A DNA stretch of 64,000 bases, from contig JADZCT010000025.1 in assembly GCA_020851455.1 (NCBI GenBank), positions 1-64,000 of the forward strand, given 5' to 3'. Numbering within the stretch: position 1 is the first letter of the stretch; every line of letters begins with the position of its first letter. The notes under the pieces were generated by a model. That model saw only the letters and a program-made list of their open reading frames with translations, ran no database searches and had not been told where the DNA came from. This DNA is from Gemmatimonadaceae bacterium. Lineage in GTDB: Bacteria > Gemmatimonadota > Gemmatimonadetes > Gemmatimonadales > Gemmatimonadaceae. This document shows positions 51,276 through 60,027 of this stretch, piece after piece. The position numbers and the translations under genes were made by a program.

Positions 51276-51797
51276 ATGCGGCGGCCGGGGCTGCTCGCCC
51301 TGGTTGCGGGGCTCGTGGTACCCGCCTGCGCCATCGCGCAGGCGGGCGCCACGCCACCGCCCGTGCCGGTGGCGGCAAGCGTCACACCACCCCCTCCCGC
51401 CACGGGCCCGGCTTTCTCGACAGCGACTGGTGCGTACAGCGCCGCGCAGGCGGCGCGCGGCGAGGCGCTGTTCGGGAAGGTGTGCGAATCGTGCCATGTC
51501 GCCGCGGACTTCGAGGGAGACGCGTTCGTGTCGAAGTTCGTCGGCGGGACGGCGTTCGACATGTTCGAGACGATTCGCACCGAGATGCCGCAGGACAACC
51601 CCGCCAGCCTTCCGCGCACGCAATACGCCGAGGTGGTTGCGTACATCTTTCGCCTCAACGGCCTGCCCGCCCGTGCAGCGGACCTACCTGTTGCAACGGA
51701 CTCCCTCAAGGCCATAATGGTGGAAGCGGCAAAGCCCCCTCCTGGCTCGATCCACCACCAGTCACGCCTGCGGCATGGACCGACGCACCTTCGCTAA
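51276..51797 (+). CDS. Class I cytochrome c
   Basis: The 173-residue protein has a signal peptide ending AIAQ, a Pro-rich linker, and a cytochrome c domain at about 55-135. Cys70-x-x-Cys73-His74 attaches haem, and Met104 (TEMPQDNP) is the likely sixth ligand. The gene starts eight bases after the BNR gene, with AGGA nearby, and overlaps the flavoenzyme gene by 23 bp. It is probably the electron acceptor for that enzyme in the periplasm. Confidence 0.9.
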   Translation: MRRPGLLALVAGLVVPACAIAQAGATPPPVPVAASVTPPPPATGPAFSTATGAYSAAQAARGEALFGKVCESCHVAADFEGDAFVSKFVGGTAFDMFETIRTEMPQDNPASLPRTQYAEVVAYIFRLNGLPARAADLPVATDSLKAIMVEAAKPPPGSIHHQSRLRHGPTHLR

Positions 51798-53289
51798 GAC
51801 AGCTGGCGCTGGGGCCGGACTCGCCGCAGCGGTGGGCCGCCGCGCACTGGCGTTCGGCAGCGCCGACCGCTCGGGACAGGCGCCGGCGCAATCGAAGGGC
51901 ATTCCGGACGTGATCGTGGTGGGCGCGGGCGCCTTCGGCGGCTGGACGGCGCTCAACCTGCAGCGCCAAGGGGTGAAGGTTCGTCTCGTTGACGCGTGGG
52001 GGCCCGGGAACTCGCGCTCCACTTCGGGCGACGAGACGCGCGGGGTGCGCTCGAGCTACGGCGACCGGGCCGGCGCCCAGGCGGCGCAGTGGGGCGCATG
52101 GGCAAAGCGCGCCATGCAGAAATGGAGCGACTGGGACGCCACGTGGGGCCGCGAAATGAAGCTCCAGCTTTTCTACACGACCGGCGATCTCATCATCCGC
52201 GCAACCACGACGGACGCGTTCATCCGCAACAACAAGACGATGTGGGATAAGATCGGCGCGAAGTACGATGTTCTCACGCGCGACGAAGTACAGTACCGGT
52301 ATCCGCAGTATCAGGTTGACGACATGGAAGGCTTCCTGTTCGAGCCCGAGGCGGGGTTCGTGCGCGCGCGGCGCGCCTGCGAGGCCGTTGCGGGCGTCTT
52401 CCAGCAGTTCGGCGGCGATCTCGTCACCAGCCGGGCGTGGCCTACAACGCAGATGAACGGCAGGATGCCGGGCCTTCAGACATCGAGCGGCGATCTCATG
52501 CAGGCGGGCACCTATCTCTTTGCCTGCGGCCCATGGCTGGGGAAGGTCTTCCCGGTGCTGCTCGGGAACCGGATGCGCACGCCGATGGGCAGCGTAGTGT
52601 ACATCGGATCGCCGCCGGGCGAGTACCGGATGCAGTATCCGAACATCCCCACGTTCAACTATCCCGGCGCCACGGGATGGCCGTCAGCCCCGAGCGACAA
52701 CCTCGGCTTCCGCGTGCGCGCCGGCGGCGGGGCGCAGGGCACGGATCCCGACAGGAGCGAGCGCATCTTCGACCGGGCCGCGGCGCAGCGTACCGTCGAG
52801 TTCGTCAACCAGCGGTTCCCGCTGCTCCGCGGCCAGCCGATTCTCAAGGAACACTCGTGCCACTACGAAAGCGGCTCGGGCGGCAACTTCATCGTTGACA
52901 AGCATCCCGACATGAGCAACGTGTGGATCATGGGCTCGGGAATGGCTGAGGGGTTCAAGTTCGGGCCGGTAATTGGCGAGTACGCGGCGAACCGGATCCT
53001 TTGCCAGGACAAGGAGCCGGAGCTCGCCGACGGGTTCTGCATTCCGCTGCAGGAGTACGCCGCGAGCGACCAGACCGGGTTCGGCGCGCCCGGGGGTGGC
53101 GGACGCGCCTCTGGCAGCGCTCAGGGCGGCCGCGGGTCGGCTGCGGCATCACCCGGCCGCGGCGGCACCGGGGCGGGCGCGGCCGCCGGCAATTCACCAC
53201 GGAGCGGCGGGGCGGGCGCGGAACCGGCTGCCCGCAAGCCGTACTCGTCGGCGGAAGTGTCGGGCACGTTCGGCAGGAAGTCCTGCTAG
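51775..53289 (+). CDS. Tat-exported FAD-dependent oxidoreductase (DAO family)
   Basis: The 504-residue protein begins with a twin-arginine signal (DRRTFAK, then a Gly/Ala h-region). VIVVGAGAFGG at 47-57 is the FAD dinucleotide-binding loop, and the remainder resembles the sarcosine/N-methyl amino acid oxidase (DAO) family. The C-terminal 70 residues are a low-complexity Gly/Ser/Ala stretch. Tat export fits a folded flavoprotein. Overlap with the cytochrome c gene suggests it passes electrons to that protein instead of oxygen. The substrate is unknown. Confidence 0.9.
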   Translation: MDRRTFAKTAGAGAGLAAAVGRRALAFGSADRSGQAPAQSKGIPDVIVVGAGAFGGWTALNLQRQGVKVRLVDAWGPGNSRSTSGDETRGVRSSYGDRAGAQAAQWGAWAKRAMQKWSDWDATWGREMKLQLFYTTGDLIIRATTTDAFIRNNKTMWDKIGAKYDVLTRDEVQYRYPQYQVDDMEGFLFEPEAGFVRARRACEAVAGVFQQFGGDLVTSRAWPTTQMNGRMPGLQTSSGDLMQAGTYLFACGPWLGKVFPVLLGNRMRTPMGSVVYIGSPPGEYRMQYPNIPTFNYPGATGWPSAPSDNLGFRVRAGGGAQGTDPDRSERIFDRAAAQRTVEFVNQRFPLLRGQPILKEHSCHYESGSGGNFIVDKHPDMSNVWIMGSGMAEGFKFGPVIGEYAANRILCQDKEPELADGFCIPLQEYAASDQTGFGAPGGGGRASGSAQGGRGSAAASPGRGGTGAGAAAGNSPRSGGAGAEPAARKPYSSAEVSGTFGRKSC

Positions 53290-53344
53290 CGCTCGGGCTC
53301 GCGACGCCGGGCGCGCTGGACACCAACCGCGGGCGGGAACAGCA

Positions 53345-55090
53345 ATGACGTCTACGCACTCGAGCCGCAGGGCAAGATCGGTCGCACTCCTTGGCGTTGC
53401 CGCTGGCGCCGCGGCGTGCGCAGGCGCGCCCGTCGTGCTCAACCAGTTTGGCAACCCGCTCCGGCACTCGCCCGCTCCAACGGCCCCGGAGATCAGCGTT
53501 GCCGACCTGAAGACACGGCTCTACCTCTTTGCCGACGACTCGATGCAGGGTCGGCAGTATGGTCGCCTCGGCAACATGAAGGGCACAGAGTACATCGCGC
53601 GCGAGCTTCAGCGGCTTGGTGTGGAGCCGGCCGGGGAGAACGGCACCTATTTCCAGGAGATGCCGGTTGTGCAGAGACGCTTTGCGGCCACGTCGGCTCT
53701 CTCGGCGGACGGCCGCGCGTTGCGCTGGGTGGACGACTGGATCGCGACGCCCGGGCCGAAGCCGCGCGACATCAACGGCGTGGCGATCGTGTTTGGCGGC
53801 ACCACGGGCGACACCGCGAACATGATCTCCGCGGCTGACGCTGCCGGGAAGCTCGTGGTGATGCTGCCGCCGGCCGCCGGCGGAGGCGCCGGTGGGTTCG
53901 GCGCGATCGCAGCCACGAACCAGCGGCTCGCCGGCGCGGCGGGCGTCGCCACGGTGAACCTGGATGGCGTGACGCGCACAGCGCGCGCATTCGTCAACGA
54001 CGATCCATCGGGCGTGCTCGTTGCTTCGGCCAGTGAGCTGAGCCCGGGCGCTACGGAAGCGCAGCTCGCGGCCGAGCGTGCCGGCCCGCCGCCCGCGCAG
54101 CTTCGCCTCACGCGCGCTGGCGCGGAAGCGCTCCTCGGCGCCGGGCTGGACGGGCTTCGGCCCGGCGCCAGCGGCCCGACCGCGTCGGCGCACCTCGACC
54201 ACATCGAGACGCCAGTGAGGAAGTACGCGCGCAACGTCGTCGGGATCATCCGCGGGAGCGACCCGAAACTCGCCGGGACGTACGTCGCGCTGGGCGCGCA
54301 CCCGGATCATGTGGGCTACACCCGGTCGCCCGCAGACCACGATTCGCTCAAGCTGTACAACGACGCGCGGCTCGCCGTCCAGATGAAGGGCGGCGACCTG
54401 CACGCCGCCACGGCCGAGGAACTCGCTGCAATTCGGATTAACCTCGACAGCGTTCGGAAGCTGAGGCCGCCGCGGCCCGACTCGATCCGCAACGGGGCGG
54501 ATGACGACGGCTCCGGCTCCATGGCGCTCCTCGAGATCGCAGAAGCCGTGAGCGCCATGAAGGTGAAGCCAAGACGCTCGCTCCTCTTCGCGTGGAACAA
54601 CGGCGAGGAGGCCGGCCTGCTTGGCTCTGCCTGGTACACGATGCATCCCACCGTGCCCCGCGACTCGATCGTCGCACAGATCAACATTGACATGATCGGC
54701 CGCGGCCGGAAGGACGACCTCCCGGGCGGCGGCGATGACTATCTTGCTGTGGTGGGGTCGAACCGGCTTTCGTCGGAGCTCGGGCGCGAAGTCGTGGCGG
54801 TGAACCTCAGGCAACCCGCCCCGTTCCGGCTCGACTACCGGTTCGACACCACGACGGCGTGGCCGGGGTACAACAATATCTACGGGCGCAGCGACCACGC
54901 CAACTACGCCCGGTTCGGCATACCGATCGTCTTCTTCTTCACGGGCCTGCACGGCGACTACCATCAGCTGACCGATGAGCCGCAGTACATTGACTACCCC
55001 CATTATGCGCGGATCACGCAATACATCGCGGATCTCGTCGTGGATCTGGCGAACCGTGAAAGGCGTCCTGCGCTCGACCGCCGCCCCTAG
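53345..55090 (+). CDS. M28 family zinc aminopeptidase, lipoprotein, paralogue of the 43672 gene
   Basis: The ATG at 53345 gives a signal sequence ending AAACAG (Cys near 25), a probable lipoprotein. The 581-residue protein has M28 residues in GAHPDHVG, NGADDDGSG, NGEEAGLLGS, IDMIG and GLHGDYHQLTDEP. The PA-like insert around 120-300 differs from its paralogue. The periplasmic role would be peptide trimming. Its 3' end overlaps the start of the next gene by 35 bp. Confidence 0.94.
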   Translation: MTSTHSSRRARSVALLGVAAGAAACAGAPVVLNQFGNPLRHSPAPTAPEISVADLKTRLYLFADDSMQGRQYGRLGNMKGTEYIARELQRLGVEPAGENGTYFQEMPVVQRRFAATSALSADGRALRWVDDWIATPGPKPRDINGVAIVFGGTTGDTANMISAADAAGKLVVMLPPAAGGGAGGFGAIAATNQRLAGAAGVATVNLDGVTRTARAFVNDDPSGVLVASASELSPGATEAQLAAERAGPPPAQLRLTRAGAEALLGAGLDGLRPGASGPTASAHLDHIETPVRKYARNVVGIIRGSDPKLAGTYVALGAHPDHVGYTRSPADHDSLKLYNDARLAVQMKGGDLHAATAEELAAIRINLDSVRKLRPPRPDSIRNGADDDGSGSMALLEIAEAVSAMKVKPRRSLLFAWNNGEEAGLLGSAWYTMHPTVPRDSIVAQINIDMIGRGRKDDLPGGGDDYLAVVGSNRLSSELGREVVAVNLRQPAPFRLDYRFDTTTAWPGYNNIYGRSDHANYARFGIPIVFFFTGLHGDYHQLTDEPQYIDYPHYARITQYIADLVVDLANRERRPALDRRP

Positions 55091-56516
55091 TTGTTTCTCG
55101 CCGCGCGCCTGGTTGGCGCCCGCGGCTGGCGCGCTGCTGGCGTCGGTTCTCGGGGCAGGCGCCTTGCGCGCCCAACAGGCGCCTGCCCGGCAGGGTGTCC
55201 GCGCAGCGCCCGCGCCGGGGTTTGCGGCGGTGGCCGGGATCGTGGACGATTCGCTCCGCGGCGGAAGGCCACTCGCGGGGGCGACGGTGATCGTGCTCGG
55301 CACCCAGCGCGCCGGCGTGACCGATGCCAGCGGCATCTTCCGGATTGACAGCATCCCGCCGGGCGAGGTCCAGTTGCTCCTGCGGCATCCTTCGCTGGAC
55401 TCGCTGCTCGTCTCGGTGTCTTCGAACAGGTTCACGCTCACGGCCGACCGGCTCGACGAGGTGGCGATCAGCACGCCGAGCGTGGCGCGCTTCCGCGCCC
55501 AGTCGTGCGGGCGCGGCGGCGCGCAGCTAGGGCCGGCGATCGTTGCAGGGCGGGTGGACGAAGCCGACACCGGCGAGCCGCTGGCCAACGCGCTGGTCTC
55601 GTTCGTGTACACGGTTGGCGGCGTGTCGAGCTCCTCGCGGCTGCGCACGACGCGCACCAACGAGAACGGGTTCTACGCGATCTGCGGGCTCCCGGAGGGC
55701 GTGGAGGGCACGGTGCAGGCGGCCGTCGGCGCCCACGCGAGCAGCGAGGTCGCGGTTGACACCAAGTCCGGCGTGCTGACCACCGCTGGCTTCCTGGTCT
55801 CGACGCAGGGCGACTCGCTGCGCGGCGGGCTCGCGGTGCTCAATGGAAAGGTCGTGGACGTCGCCGGCCGTCCTGTGGCAGACGCGCAGGTTGCCGTCGA
55901 AGGAGGCCGCGCCATCGTCCGTACGGGCGAGGATGGTTCGTTCACCCTCACCGGGCTGCCGTCCGGCACCACGAACGCGTCGGTTCGCAAGATCGGGTTC
56001 GCGCCTGCCCTCCGGCCGGTAAGCCTGCGGAAGGCCGAGCCGCAGACGCTCAACGTGGTTCTCGCCGCGGGCACGCGCGTGCTGGCGCCGGTTACCGTCA
56101 TGGCGACCGCCGACAAGGCGCTCGACAAGCTCGGCTTCAACGACCGCCTCAAGATGGGCTCGCCCGCGAACTTCCTGACACCGGACCAGATAGCCAAGCG
56201 GGAGAACGTGGCTGGTGTAACCGATCTCTTTCGCATGATCCCCGGGTTCATCGTTCAACGCGCCGGCGACGGGAAGTCGGTGCTCGGGTCGTCGCGCTCG
56301 GTGAACGGCGGCCAGCAGGGTTGCGTGAACATCTTCGTGGACCGTATGCCGTTTCAGCAGTTGTCGGCTGGCGACCTCGACCAGAGCTTCCCGCTGAACA
56401 CGATCGGCGCGATCGAATCGTACCCGTCGGCCGTGGACACACCGGTGGAGTTCCGCATGAGCGGCCAGAACTGTGCAACCGTGGTGATGTGGACCAAGAT
56501 GAGGCTGAACCGGTAA
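55056..56516 (+). CDS. Carboxypeptidase-regulatory-like domains with a TonB plug domain but no barrel
   Basis: The GTG at 55056 lies inside the end of the M28 gene and starts a signal peptide ending ALRAQQ; the product is 486 residues. Three Ig-like regulatory domains are visible by their GxxxxxDxxGxFxIxxxPxG pattern (VTDASGIFRIDSIPPG, TNENGFYAICGLPEG, TGEDGSFTLTGLPSG). The last 110 residues form a TonB-receptor plug (VTDLFRMIPGFIV, then CVNIFVDRMPF). There is no 22-strand barrel after it. Its role could be in binding or regulation at the outer membrane. The family call is firm, the function is not. Confidence 0.82.
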   Translation: MKGVLRSTAAPSCFSPRAWLAPAAGALLASVLGAGALRAQQAPARQGVRAAPAPGFAAVAGIVDDSLRGGRPLAGATVIVLGTQRAGVTDASGIFRIDSIPPGEVQLLLRHPSLDSLLVSVSSNRFTLTADRLDEVAISTPSVARFRAQSCGRGGAQLGPAIVAGRVDEADTGEPLANALVSFVYTVGGVSSSSRLRTTRTNENGFYAICGLPEGVEGTVQAAVGAHASSEVAVDTKSGVLTTAGFLVSTQGDSLRGGLAVLNGKVVDVAGRPVADAQVAVEGGRAIVRTGEDGSFTLTGLPSGTTNASVRKIGFAPALRPVSLRKAEPQTLNVVLAAGTRVLAPVTVMATADKALDKLGFNDRLKMGSPANFLTPDQIAKRENVAGVTDLFRMIPGFIVQRAGDGKSVLGSSRSVNGGQQGCVNIFVDRMPFQQLSAGDLDQSFPLNTIGAIESYPSAVDTPVEFRMSGQNCATVVMWTKMRLNR

Positions 56517-56554
56517 CGCCCGTCAACGAAGCACGGGACGAGCGTGTACTCTTC

Positions 56555-56560
56555 TATAGT
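56555..56560 (+). promoter_or_regulatory. Candidate -10 element (TATAGT)
   Basis: TATAGT matches five of six consensus positions and lies 94 bases before the VWA gene at 56654. It would serve the operon running to MoxR. The matching -35 is unclear. Confidence 0.4.
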
Positions 56561-56653
56561 GAAGTAGCTGGCGCGCCCGCGCGGGACCGTACCTGAACGC
56601 GGAGCCCTGTCCGTCGTCTCACTCCGCACACAGGGGCCGGAACCAGTCACGCA

Positions 56654-58969
56654 ATGGGCGCGATCTTCGAGCTACTCTTCAAGTACCGCCCTGCGGTGTT
56701 CGAGCAGGGGGAGTTCGCGTTTGGCGCCCCGGTCCCGGTGATGATCGTCGTGGTGCTGGCCGCTGCGGTCGCCGTGCCCGCGCTGGTCACCTACTTCCGC
56801 GTGCGGGGCAAGAGCGGGCCGCGCGACCGGGCTATCCTCACGGCGTTGCGCGTCGCTGCGCTCCTCGTGCTCGTGGCCTGCCTCTTCAGGCCGATGCTGC
56901 TCCTCTCGGAAGCCGTGCCGCGGCGGAACTTCATCGGCGTGCTCCTCGACGATTCCCGAAGCATGAGGATTGCCGACCGGAACGGCCGCAGCCGGGCGGA
57001 TTTCGTCCGCGACACGCTGGGAGCGGAATCGAAGCTGCTCGCGCGGCTGCGCGAGCGTTTCCAGGTGCGGATTTTCCGCTTTGGCGCGTCGTCGGCGAGG
57101 GCCGACAGCGCCGGCGCGCTTGCCTTCGAGCAACGGGATACGCGGCTGGTTGACGCCGTGGATGGAGCGCGGCAGGACCTCGAGGCGGTCCCGCTCTCGG
57201 GCATCGTTGTCGTGACGGACGGCGCCGACAACTCGATGACGCCGGTGAACGACGCCCTCCTCGCCTTGCGCGCCCGAGGAGTACCCGTCTTCACGGTAGG
57301 CGTGGGAAGCGAACGGTTCTCGCGCGACATCGAAGTGCAGCGGGTGGAGGCCCCGCGCCGCCTGCTCAAGGGCGGCACGCTCGTCGCCGACGTCATCGTC
57401 CGCCAGAGCGGCTTCGACGGCGCGACCGTGCCGCTCATCGTCGAGGACAACGGCCAGATCGTAGCGCGTTCCGACATCACGCTGCAGAAGGGGTCCGACG
57501 CCTCGCCGGTGCGCGTGACGGCGCGGCTGTCGCAGCCGGGGCCGCGGCTCCTAACGTTCCGGATCCCGCTTCAGGAACGCGAGCAGGTCACCGAGAACAA
57601 CGCGCAGCAGGTGCTGGTCGAGGTGCGCAACGACCGCGCCAAGATCCTCTACATCGAGGGTGAACCCCGCTACGAGGTGCGGTTCCTGCGCGCGGCGGTG
57701 CAGGCCGACTCGAACCTCCAGGTGGTGCTACTCCAGCGGACGGCCGACGGGAAGTTCCTCCGGTTGAACGTGGACTCGGGCGATGAGCTCGCCAGCGGGT
57801 TCCCCACGACGCGCACCGAGCTCTACCGCTACCGCGGCGTCATCCTCGGGAACATCGAGGCGGCCTTCTTCACGCACGATCAGCTCGCGATGCTGGCCGA
57901 CTTCGTAAGCGTGCGCGGTGGTGGACTCGTCCAGCTTGGCGGACGGCGCGCATTCTCGGAGGGCGGATACGCTGGTACGCCGCTCGCCGACGCGATGCCA
58001 GTGGTGGTGGAGGGCCCCGCGGTGCCCGACAGTCTCACGTTCTTCGCCGACATGAAGCCCGCGCTCACGCCCGCGGGGTTGGGCCACGCCGTGACGCAGA
58101 TCGGCGCGGGGAAGGTGACGGCTGCCGAGAAGTGGGCGGCGCTTCCGCCGGTGACGTCCGTCAACAGGATCAAGCGAATCAAGCCGGGCGCCGTGGTGCT
58201 TGTCGCCGGCAGCGTTCCCTCCGGCGGGAGGGCGGGATCGCCGGGCGAGAACATGTTCCGCTACGAGCAACCCGTGGTCGTGTATCAGCGTTACGGCCGT
58301 GGCCTCGCGGTGGCCGTGCCGGTGCAGGACGACTGGCAGTGGAAGATGGGAGCCGAGGTGGCCGAGGATGACGCCTCGTTCGACACCTTCTGGCGCCAGA
58401 TGCTGCGATGGGTAACGAGCGACACGCCCACCCGCGTTGAAGCACGGGCGATGCCGGACCAGGTGAATCCGCGCACGCCGATCCAGTTGCGGGCCGAAGT
58501 CTCGGACAGCGCCTTCGAGCCGGTGAACAGCGCGAAGGTCTCGGCGGTGGCGATTGCGCCATCCGGGGCCCGGCAGGACGTGGCGCTCGATTGGTCGGTG
58601 GATCAGGACGGCGAGTACGGCGGAACCTTCACGCCGTCGGAAGAGGGCGTCTATCGCGTGCGGGTCACGGCGGCGACGGCGTCGGGCGAGGTCGCCGACA
58701 CGACCTTCGTGCGTGCGGCGCCCCTCGACGCCGAGTACACGATGGCCGAGATGCGCCGCCCCTTCCTGCAGCGCGTGGCCGACGAAACGGGCGGGCGGTT
58801 CTATACACCCGCAACCGTGGGTACGCTGCCCGAGGACATCGCGATGACCAAGCGCGGGGTCACTGTCGTGAGCCAGAAAGACCTCTGGGACATGCCGGTG
58901 ATCTTCCTCGCTCTGGTCGGGCTCATCTCCGCCGAGTGGGGATACCGCAAGATGCGGGGGCTGGCGTGA
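56654..58969 (+). CDS. Membrane protein with VWA domain and GATase-like domain
   Basis: The 771-residue protein has N-terminal membrane helices near 28-48 and 63-80 and one at the C-terminus (VIFLALVGLISAEWGY). A VWA-type domain follows the second helix with the MIDAS motif Asp99-x-Ser101-x-Ser103 and VVTDGADN near 186. A class-I glutamine-amidotransferase-like region occurs near 390-480 (YRGVILGNIEAAFFTHDQL, RGGGLVQLGGRRAF), without catalytic Cys. Such proteins sit beside MoxR ATPases, where VWA domains work with AAA+ partners. It is the first gene of the coupled operon. Confidence 0.85.
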   Translation: MGAIFELLFKYRPAVFEQGEFAFGAPVPVMIVVVLAAAVAVPALVTYFRVRGKSGPRDRAILTALRVAALLVLVACLFRPMLLLSEAVPRRNFIGVLLDDSRSMRIADRNGRSRADFVRDTLGAESKLLARLRERFQVRIFRFGASSARADSAGALAFEQRDTRLVDAVDGARQDLEAVPLSGIVVVTDGADNSMTPVNDALLALRARGVPVFTVGVGSERFSRDIEVQRVEAPRRLLKGGTLVADVIVRQSGFDGATVPLIVEDNGQIVARSDITLQKGSDASPVRVTARLSQPGPRLLTFRIPLQEREQVTENNAQQVLVEVRNDRAKILYIEGEPRYEVRFLRAAVQADSNLQVVLLQRTADGKFLRLNVDSGDELASGFPTTRTELYRYRGVILGNIEAAFFTHDQLAMLADFVSVRGGGLVQLGGRRAFSEGGYAGTPLADAMPVVVEGPAVPDSLTFFADMKPALTPAGLGHAVTQIGAGKVTAAEKWAALPPVTSVNRIKRIKPGAVVLVAGSVPSGGRAGSPGENMFRYEQPVVVYQRYGRGLAVAVPVQDDWQWKMGAEVAEDDASFDTFWRQMLRWVTSDTPTRVEARAMPDQVNPRTPIQLRAEVSDSAFEPVNSAKVSAVAIAPSGARQDVALDWSVDQDGEYGGTFTPSEEGVYRVRVTAATASGEVADTTFVRAAPLDAEYTMAEMRRPFLQRVADETGGRFYTPATVGTLPEDIAMTKRGVTVVSQKDLWDMPVIFLALVGLISAEWGYRKMRGLA

Positions 58970-60027
58970 GCGCGCCCGAGCGCACGGGCACCTGGATGCC
59001 GGTGGCGGCGTTGCCACGGATCGCCGCGGCCCGGCTCGTGCGCGCGGCCTGCGTCGTGGCGCTTGCCATGGCGGTGGTGGCGTTGCCGGCGGCGGCCGGC
59101 GCGCAGTCGCGCGCTCTCATCATCTCAGGGCTGGGGGGCGAGCCGCGGTTTGCCGAGCGCTTCCGGAATCTCGCGCAGTCGCTGGCCACCGCGCTGCACG
59201 CGCGCTTTGGCGTGTCGGACGCGAACATCGCGTGGCTCGGCGAGGACGAGTCGTTCAAGGATGCGCACTACAAGGGGCAGTCCACCAAGGTTGCGATCGA
59301 GCGCGAGGTGAAGGCAATCCAGGCGAGCGCCAGGCCGGGCGATCCGGTGGCGATTTTCCTGATTGGGCACGGCGCGGGCAACGAGGCCGAGTCGCGTATC
59401 AGCCTTCCCGGCCCGGACCTCACCGTGACCGACCTGCAGCGCCTTCTCGACGGCCTTTCCGCCCAGCGCGTGGCGCTGGTGAATCTGACGAGCGCGAGCG
59501 GCGACATGCTTCCGCTCCTCGCGGCGCCCGGGCGCGTGGTGATCACGGCCACGAAAACGTCGTACGAGCGCAACGAGTCGCACTTCGCCGAGCACTTCGT
59601 GGCGGCGTTTGCAGGCGACGTCGCCGACACGGACAAGGACGGCCGGGTGTCGCTCCTCGAGGCTTACCGGTACGCGGTACGCGAGACCAAGCGCGGCTAC
59701 GACGACGCAGGCAAGATCCAGACGGAGCACTCGCAACTGTCCGATAACGGGTCGAAGCAGGGAGCGGCGGATCCCACGGGGCGTGACGGCACGGGGGTTC
59801 TTGCGCGCCGATGGTTCTTCGATTCGCGCGCGCCCGGTGGGGCGTCGGCCGACGCGCGCGTTGCGGGGCTTTACAGCGAGAAGTTCGCGCTCGAGGACCA
59901 GGTTGACTCGCTGCGGATGAAGAAGGCGGCCATGGACGCGGCTACGTACGAGGCGGAACTCGAGCGCGTGCTGGTTGCGCTGTCGAGGAAGGCACGGGAG
60001 ATCAGGCAGGCGGAGGGGCGGCCATGA
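58966..60027 (+). CDS. Caspase-like (C13-type) protein without catalytic cysteine, with EF-hand loop
   Basis: The GTG at 58966 overlaps the upstream stop by four bases; 353 residues. A signal peptide or N-terminal anchor (about 20-46, ending AGAQ) leads to a caspase/legumain-like fold. The His of the dyad is His135 (IGHGAGNE). The strand that should end in Cys reads VALVNLTSASGD (Thr175/Ser176), so the nucleophile is missing. A perfect EF-hand loop, DTDKDGRVSLLE at 221-232, follows. The C-terminus is a coiled coil (about 290-350). I know related proteins with the same TSASG motif, so the loss seems to be family-wide. It may bind Ca2+ and act non-catalytically. Confidence 0.78.
   Translation: MSAPERTGTWMPVAALPRIAAARLVRAACVVALAMAVVALPAAAGAQSRALIISGLGGEPRFAERFRNLAQSLATALHARFGVSDANIAWLGEDESFKDAHYKGQSTKVAIEREVKAIQASARPGDPVAIFLIGHGAGNEAESRISLPGPDLTVTDLQRLLDGLSAQRVALVNLTSASGDMLPLLAAPGRVVITATKTSYERNESHFAEHFVAAFAGDVADTDKDGRVSLLEAYRYAVRETKRGYDDAGKIQTEHSQLSDNGSKQGAADPTGRDGTGVLARRWFFDSRAPGGASADARVAGLYSEKFALEDQVDSLRMKKAAMDAATYEAELERVLVALSRKAREIRQAEGRP

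Noticed and set aside
48374-51715. 1113-codon minus-strand frame opposite the BNR gene
   Set aside because: It mirrors the repeat pattern of the real gene and has no recognisable domain.
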